A stretch of DNA of 45,715 nucleotides from Streptomyces griseoviridis (GTDB lineage: Bacteria; Actinomycetota; Actinomycetes; Streptomycetales; Streptomycetaceae). The stretch covers positions 1 to 45,715 of the forward strand of contig BMSM01000040.1 in NCBI GenBank assembly GCA_014649155.1. The letters run 5' to 3'. Positions 43,243 to 45,715 of the stretch are shown piece after piece. Both the position numbers and the translations under genes were made by a program. The notes beneath the pieces are model-generated. The model worked only from the letters and a program-made list of their open reading frames with translations. It ran no database searches and was not told the origin of the DNA. Within the stretch, counting starts at the first letter, position 1. The number at the start of each line of letters is the position of its first letter.

Positions 43243-43317
43243 CGCGCATCGGTCGGATGACTCACCGCCGCCGCTCGCCGTGCGCCGCGCGGAGACGAGT
43301 CATGTGACCGATGCGCG
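43243..43317. repeat. Large inverted repeat in the SARP/oxidoreductase promoter region
   Basis: Arms 43243-43263 and 43297-43317 are 21 bases each and complementary at 19 positions (the mismatch is a central GG against AC), with 33 bases in between. The right arm contains GTCA-TG-TGAC, a small palindrome of its own. The element sits midway in the 259-bp divergent intergenic region and is therefore a candidate operator for one or both genes; a structured leader RNA is the alternative. Confidence 0.6.
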
Positions 43318-43417
43318 GTGGCCCGGCCGGGACGACGCTGGGCCCGACGGTGTCGGCCGGACCGCCGGGCGACCCGCCACGTTTCCCACTCGTATCACCT
43401 TGAGGAGTGCACGCCTG

Positions 43418-44806
43418 ATGATCGGTTCCGAGGACGTCGTGGAGGACGTCGACCTGCTGGTGGTAGGCGGCGGCAAGGCCGGCAAGACCCTGGCCATGGA
43501 CACCGCGCGGGCCGGCCGCAGGGTGGTCATGGTCGAACGCGGCATGATCGGCGGCACGTGCATCAACGTGGCGTGCATCCCGACCAAGGCCCTGGTCACC
43601 AGCGCCCGGCTGGCCCGCCGCGTGGCGACGGCGGAGTCGCTGGGGCTGAACCTGGGCAAGCTGGAGGTCGATCTGCGGCTCCTGCGCTCGCACAAGGAGG
43701 GCGTGGTCTCGGAGATGGTCGATCTCAATCACCGGCAGTTCCTCGACAGCGGGATGGACCTCGTCCTGGGCGAGGCGCGTTTCGTCGCGGAACGGACGGT
43801 GGAGATTCGCCTGAACGAGGGCGGGCGCCGCGTCGTCCGGGGCGGCGACGTGGTGATCAACACCGGGACCGTGCCGCATGTGCCGGCCGTCCCCGGCCTC
43901 GCCGAGGCGGGGGCCCTGAGCAGCGAGACGATCCAGCAGCTCGACCGCATCCCGGAGCGCCTGGTGGTGCTCGGCGGAGGCTACGTCGGCCTGGAGTTCG
44001 CACAGATGTTCACCGCTTTCGGCAGCCGGGTGACCGTGCTCGACCGGAACCTCACGCTGCTGCCCCAGGAGGACCCGGACATCACCGAGGTCCTCGCCGA
44101 GTACCTGCGCGAGGACGGCGTGGAGATGCTCGGGGGGGTCTCGGTGAAGGAGGTCGTCCGCGAGACGGACGGGGTGCGGGTCTTCCTGGAGGACGGCCGC
44201 TCCCTGGTCGCCGACGACATCCTGGCCGCGACCGGCCGGGACCCGGTCACCGCCGGGCTGGGGCTGGACGCGGCGGGCGTGCGCACCGACGAGCGCGGCT
44301 TCATCCGGGTGGACGACCGGCTGGCCACCGACGCGCCGCACACCTGGGCGGTGGGCGACGTGGCGGGCGGCCCGCAGTTCACCCATGTCTCCCTCGACGA
44401 CTACCGCGTGGTGAAGGAGAACATCGCGGGCGGCAGCCGCAGCACCGCCGACCGGCTGGTCCCCTGGAACCTGTTCACCGACCCGGAGCTGGCCCGCGTG
44501 GGCCTCACGGAGGCGCAGGCCCGCGCCACCGGCCGGAACGTCCGCGTCGCCAGGCTCCCGGTCAAGGCCATTCCCCGGTCCCGTACGCTGCGGGACACCC
44601 GGGGCGTGTGGAAGGCGGTCGTGGACCGCGACACCGACGAGATCCTGGGCGTGGCGCTGCTGGGCCCGGAGTCCTCCGAGGTCCTGACCGTGGTGCAGAC
44701 GGCGATGTGGGCGGGTCTGCCCTTCACCGCGCTGCGCGACGGCCTCATCGCGCACCCGACCATGGCCGAGGGGCTGAACGCCCTCTTCACCGCCTGGACG
44801 GACTGA
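43418..44806 (+). CDS. Class I pyridine nucleotide-disulfide oxidoreductase
   Basis: 462 residues from ATG 43418 with GAGGAG upstream. FAD-binding GGGKAG (17-22), redox-active disulfide GGTCINVACIPTK (Cys48 and Cys53), NAD(P)-binding VVLGGGYVGLEFAQMF, a second FAD contact WAVGDVAGGPQFTHV, and the C-terminal catalytic HPTMAE (His446, Glu451). This is the fold of dihydrolipoamide dehydrogenase, mercuric reductase and mycothione reductase. The CxxxxC site is intact, but there is no N-terminal metal-binding domain and no lipoyl-complex gene nearby, so the electron acceptor is unknown; a role in antibiotic redox tailoring or self-resistance is possible. It ends at a shared hairpin terminator. Confidence 0.92.
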   Translation: MIGSEDVVEDVDLLVVGGGKAGKTLAMDTARAGRRVVMVERGMIGGTCINVACIPTKALVTSARLARRVATAESLGLNLGKLEVDLRLLRSHKEGVVSEMVDLNHRQFLDSGMDLVLGEARFVAERTVEIRLNEGGRRVVRGGDVVINTGTVPHVPAVPGLAEAGALSSETIQQLDRIPERLVVLGGGYVGLEFAQMFTAFGSRVTVLDRNLTLLPQEDPDITEVLAEYLREDGVEMLGGVSVKEVVRETDGVRVFLEDGRSLVADDILAATGRDPVTAGLGLDAAGVRTDERGFIRVDDRLATDAPHTWAVGDVAGGPQFTHVSLDDYRVVKENIAGGSRSTADRLVPWNLFTDPELARVGLTEAQARATGRNVRVARLPVKAIPRSRTLRDTRGVWKAVVDRDTDEILGVALLGPESSEVLTVVQTAMWAGLPFTALRDGLIAHPTMAEGLNALFTAWTD

Positions 44807-44813
44807 CCGCAAG

Positions 44814-44839
44814 GGGTGGCCACGGACTCGTGGCCACCC
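44814..44839. terminator. Bidirectional hairpin terminator
   Basis: Perfect 10-bp stem GGGTGGCCAC (44814-44823) with GTGGCCACCC (44830-44839) and a 6-base loop, 7 bp after the oxidoreductase stop and 21 bp before the convergent phosphatase stop. Confidence 0.75.
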
Positions 44840-44860
44840 TCTCGGCCCCGCTCCGGCCGG

Positions 44861-45490
44861 TCAGCCCACGACTTCGAGCACGGCCGCGCCCGTGGAGTTC
44901 CACGCCATGAGCGCGGCCCTGCCGTGTTCCCTGCCCAGCCGGGACAGTGAGCCGGTGCCCAGCACGAACAGCCCTCCCGCGGCGGCCGGTAGACCCAGGT
45001 ACCGGGCGGTGAGGACGCGCAGGACGTGGGCGTGGGCGACAAGCACCACGTCCGCCGCGTCCGGGGCCGCCAGCCAGGTCTCCACCCGGGCGAGCACCCG
45101 GTCGGCCCGCGCGGCGACCAGGCCCGGGCTCTCCCCGTGGCGGCCGTCCGCGGACCTCGGCACACCGTCGGTCCACAGGTTCCAGTCGGGGCGGGTGCGG
45201 TGGATCTCGGCGGTGGTGACGCCTTCGTAGCCGCCGTAGTCCCATTCCCGCAGGTCGCGCTCCTCCCGCGGCCCGGTGAGACCCGCCAGTGACGCGGTGC
45301 GCACGGCCCGCCGCGCCGGACTCACCAGCACTGCGCCGATGCGGCGGCCGGCCAGCAGCGGCTTGAGCGCACGCGCCTGCGCCTCCCCGGCCGGGGTGAG
45401 GGGCACGTCGGTGAAACTGGTGTGTCTGCGCGAGCGGGTCCACTCCGTCTCGCCGTGCCTGATCAGCAGCAGCTCGCCCACCGTGCTCAC
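44861..45490 (-). CDS. Histidine phosphatase family protein
   Basis: 209 residues. The N-terminal LLLIRHGETEW carries the phospho-accepting His of the RHG motif; SPARRAVRTA supplies an arginine, EWDYGGYEG is typical of the phosphoglycerate-mutase-like branch, and VAHAHVLRVL holds the second catalytic His. It probably removes phosphate from a sugar phosphate or related small molecule. The GTG start overlaps the stop of the upstream 6-phosphogluconate dehydrogenase gene (GTGA), so the two are translated together and likely act in the same pathway. Phosphoglycerate mutase itself is unlikely given the length and context. Confidence 0.9.
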   Translation of the reverse strand: MSTVGELLLIRHGETEWTRSRRHTSFTDVPLTPAGEAQARALKPLLAGRRIGAVLVSPARRAVRTASLAGLTGPREERDLREWDYGGYEGVTTAEIHRTRPDWNLWTDGVPRSADGRHGESPGLVAARADRVLARVETWLAAPDAADVVLVAHAHVLRVLTARYLGLPAAAGGLFVLGTGSLSRLGREHGRAALMAWNSTGAAVLEVVG

Positions 45491-45715
45491 CTCGCCCGTT
45501 CGACGGCGTGGCCGCCGAACCGGTTGCGCAGCGCGGCGATCATCTTCATCTGCGGGGAGTCGTCCTGCCGGGAGGAGAACCGGGCGAAGAGGGACGCGGT
45601 GATCGCGGGCAGCGGCACGGCGTTGTCGATGGCGGCCTCCACCGTCCAGCGGCCCTCGCCGGAGTCGGCGGCCCGGCCGCGGAGCTTCTCCAGGTGCGGG
45701 TCGTCGTCCAGGGCG
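45487..45715 (-). CDS. gnd: 6-phosphogluconate dehydrogenase, C-terminal end (short, NAD-type)
   Basis: Only the last 75 residues are in the window; the gene enters from the right edge. The piece contains GEGRWTVEAAIDNAVPLP, ASLFARFSSRQDD and the end ALRNRFGGHAV, the C terminus of the short (~300-residue) decarboxylating 6-phosphogluconate dehydrogenases. The reaction is 6-phosphogluconate to ribulose 5-phosphate plus CO2 with NAD(P). In a secondary-metabolite setting a second gnd copy may supply pentose phosphate or erythrose 4-phosphate for aminoshikimate-type starters; that link is inference. It is coupled to the histidine phosphatase gene. Confidence 0.88.
   Translation of the reverse strand, partial: ALDDDPHLEKLRGRAADSGEGRWTVEAAIDNAVPLPAITASLFARFSSRQDDSPQMKMIAALRNRFGGHAVERAR

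Noticed and set aside
1..45715. CRISPR array, tRNA or rRNA genes
   Set aside because: No regularly spaced repeats and no cloverleaf or rRNA-like stretch was recognised.

Overview
The window is very GC-rich. It has strong GC third-position bias, GTG/TTG starts, a CGNR zinc-finger regulator, a SARP regulator and modular polyketide synthases, all of which point to a Streptomyces or closely related actinomycete. No rRNA, tRNA or CRISPR array was seen.

Region 1 (1-9729) is the end of an ansamycin-type type I PKS locus. It holds the C-terminal part of a module (KS tail-AT-DH-KR-ACP), a last stand-alone KS-AT-ACP module, a RifF-like arylamine N-acetyltransferase/amide synthase that would release and cyclise the chain, and an FAD aromatic-ring monooxygenase of the kind found in naphthalenic ansamycin clusters. 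Both AT domains carry the malonyl-type HAFH motif. A strong hairpin closes the operon. The starter-unit (AHBA) genes are not in the window.

Region 2 (9870-15488) is a small tailoring or second-product cassette: an aromatic L-amino-acid decarboxylase-like PLP enzyme, a glycosyltransferase-like gene coupled to an alpha/beta hydrolase on the opposite strand, and an unusual fusion of an aryl carrier protein to a DhbE/EntE-like aryl-acid AMP ligase. A dehalogenase/epoxide-hydrolase-like gene and a CGNR regulator follow (15766-17251). Their divergent promoters share a duplicated operator, CTAACC-N18-GGTTAG.

Region 3 (17432-37766) looks like a genome-defence (biological conflict) island. It begins with an 1801-residue sacsin-like GHKL ATPase fused to a DUF3883/PD-(D/E)XK-like C terminus, followed by gene-poor decayed DNA with one small unrecognised gene. 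Then comes a tightly packed six-gene operon: a TerY-like VWA protein, a Ser/Thr-kinase-like protein with zinc ribbon, an Upf1-like SF1 helicase, a protein with a C-terminal RNNATH (Rx4H) HEPN-like motif, a long coiled coil fused to an McrB-like AAA+ ATPase, and a DUF2357-like protein ending in a 12-cysteine zinc-ribbon array. The operon has an AT-rich leader and is followed by two wrecked transposase genes. This is the best candidate for an undescribed system: sensing/signalling (VWA, kinase, coiled-coil NTPase), a nucleic-acid motor (helicase) and a possible RNase effector (HEPN).

Region 4 (38032-45715) holds a cupin, a metallo-beta-lactamase-fold hydrolase divergent from a MmyB-like XRE regulator, a decayed PucR-like regulator, a SARP/BTAD/NB-ARC regulator lacking the usual TPR tail, a class I pyridine-nucleotide-disulfide oxidoreductase, and a histidine phosphatase translationally coupled to a 6-phosphogluconate dehydrogenase that runs off the right edge. 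The SARP regulator may control the nearby secondary-metabolite genes, but the sequence alone does not show this.
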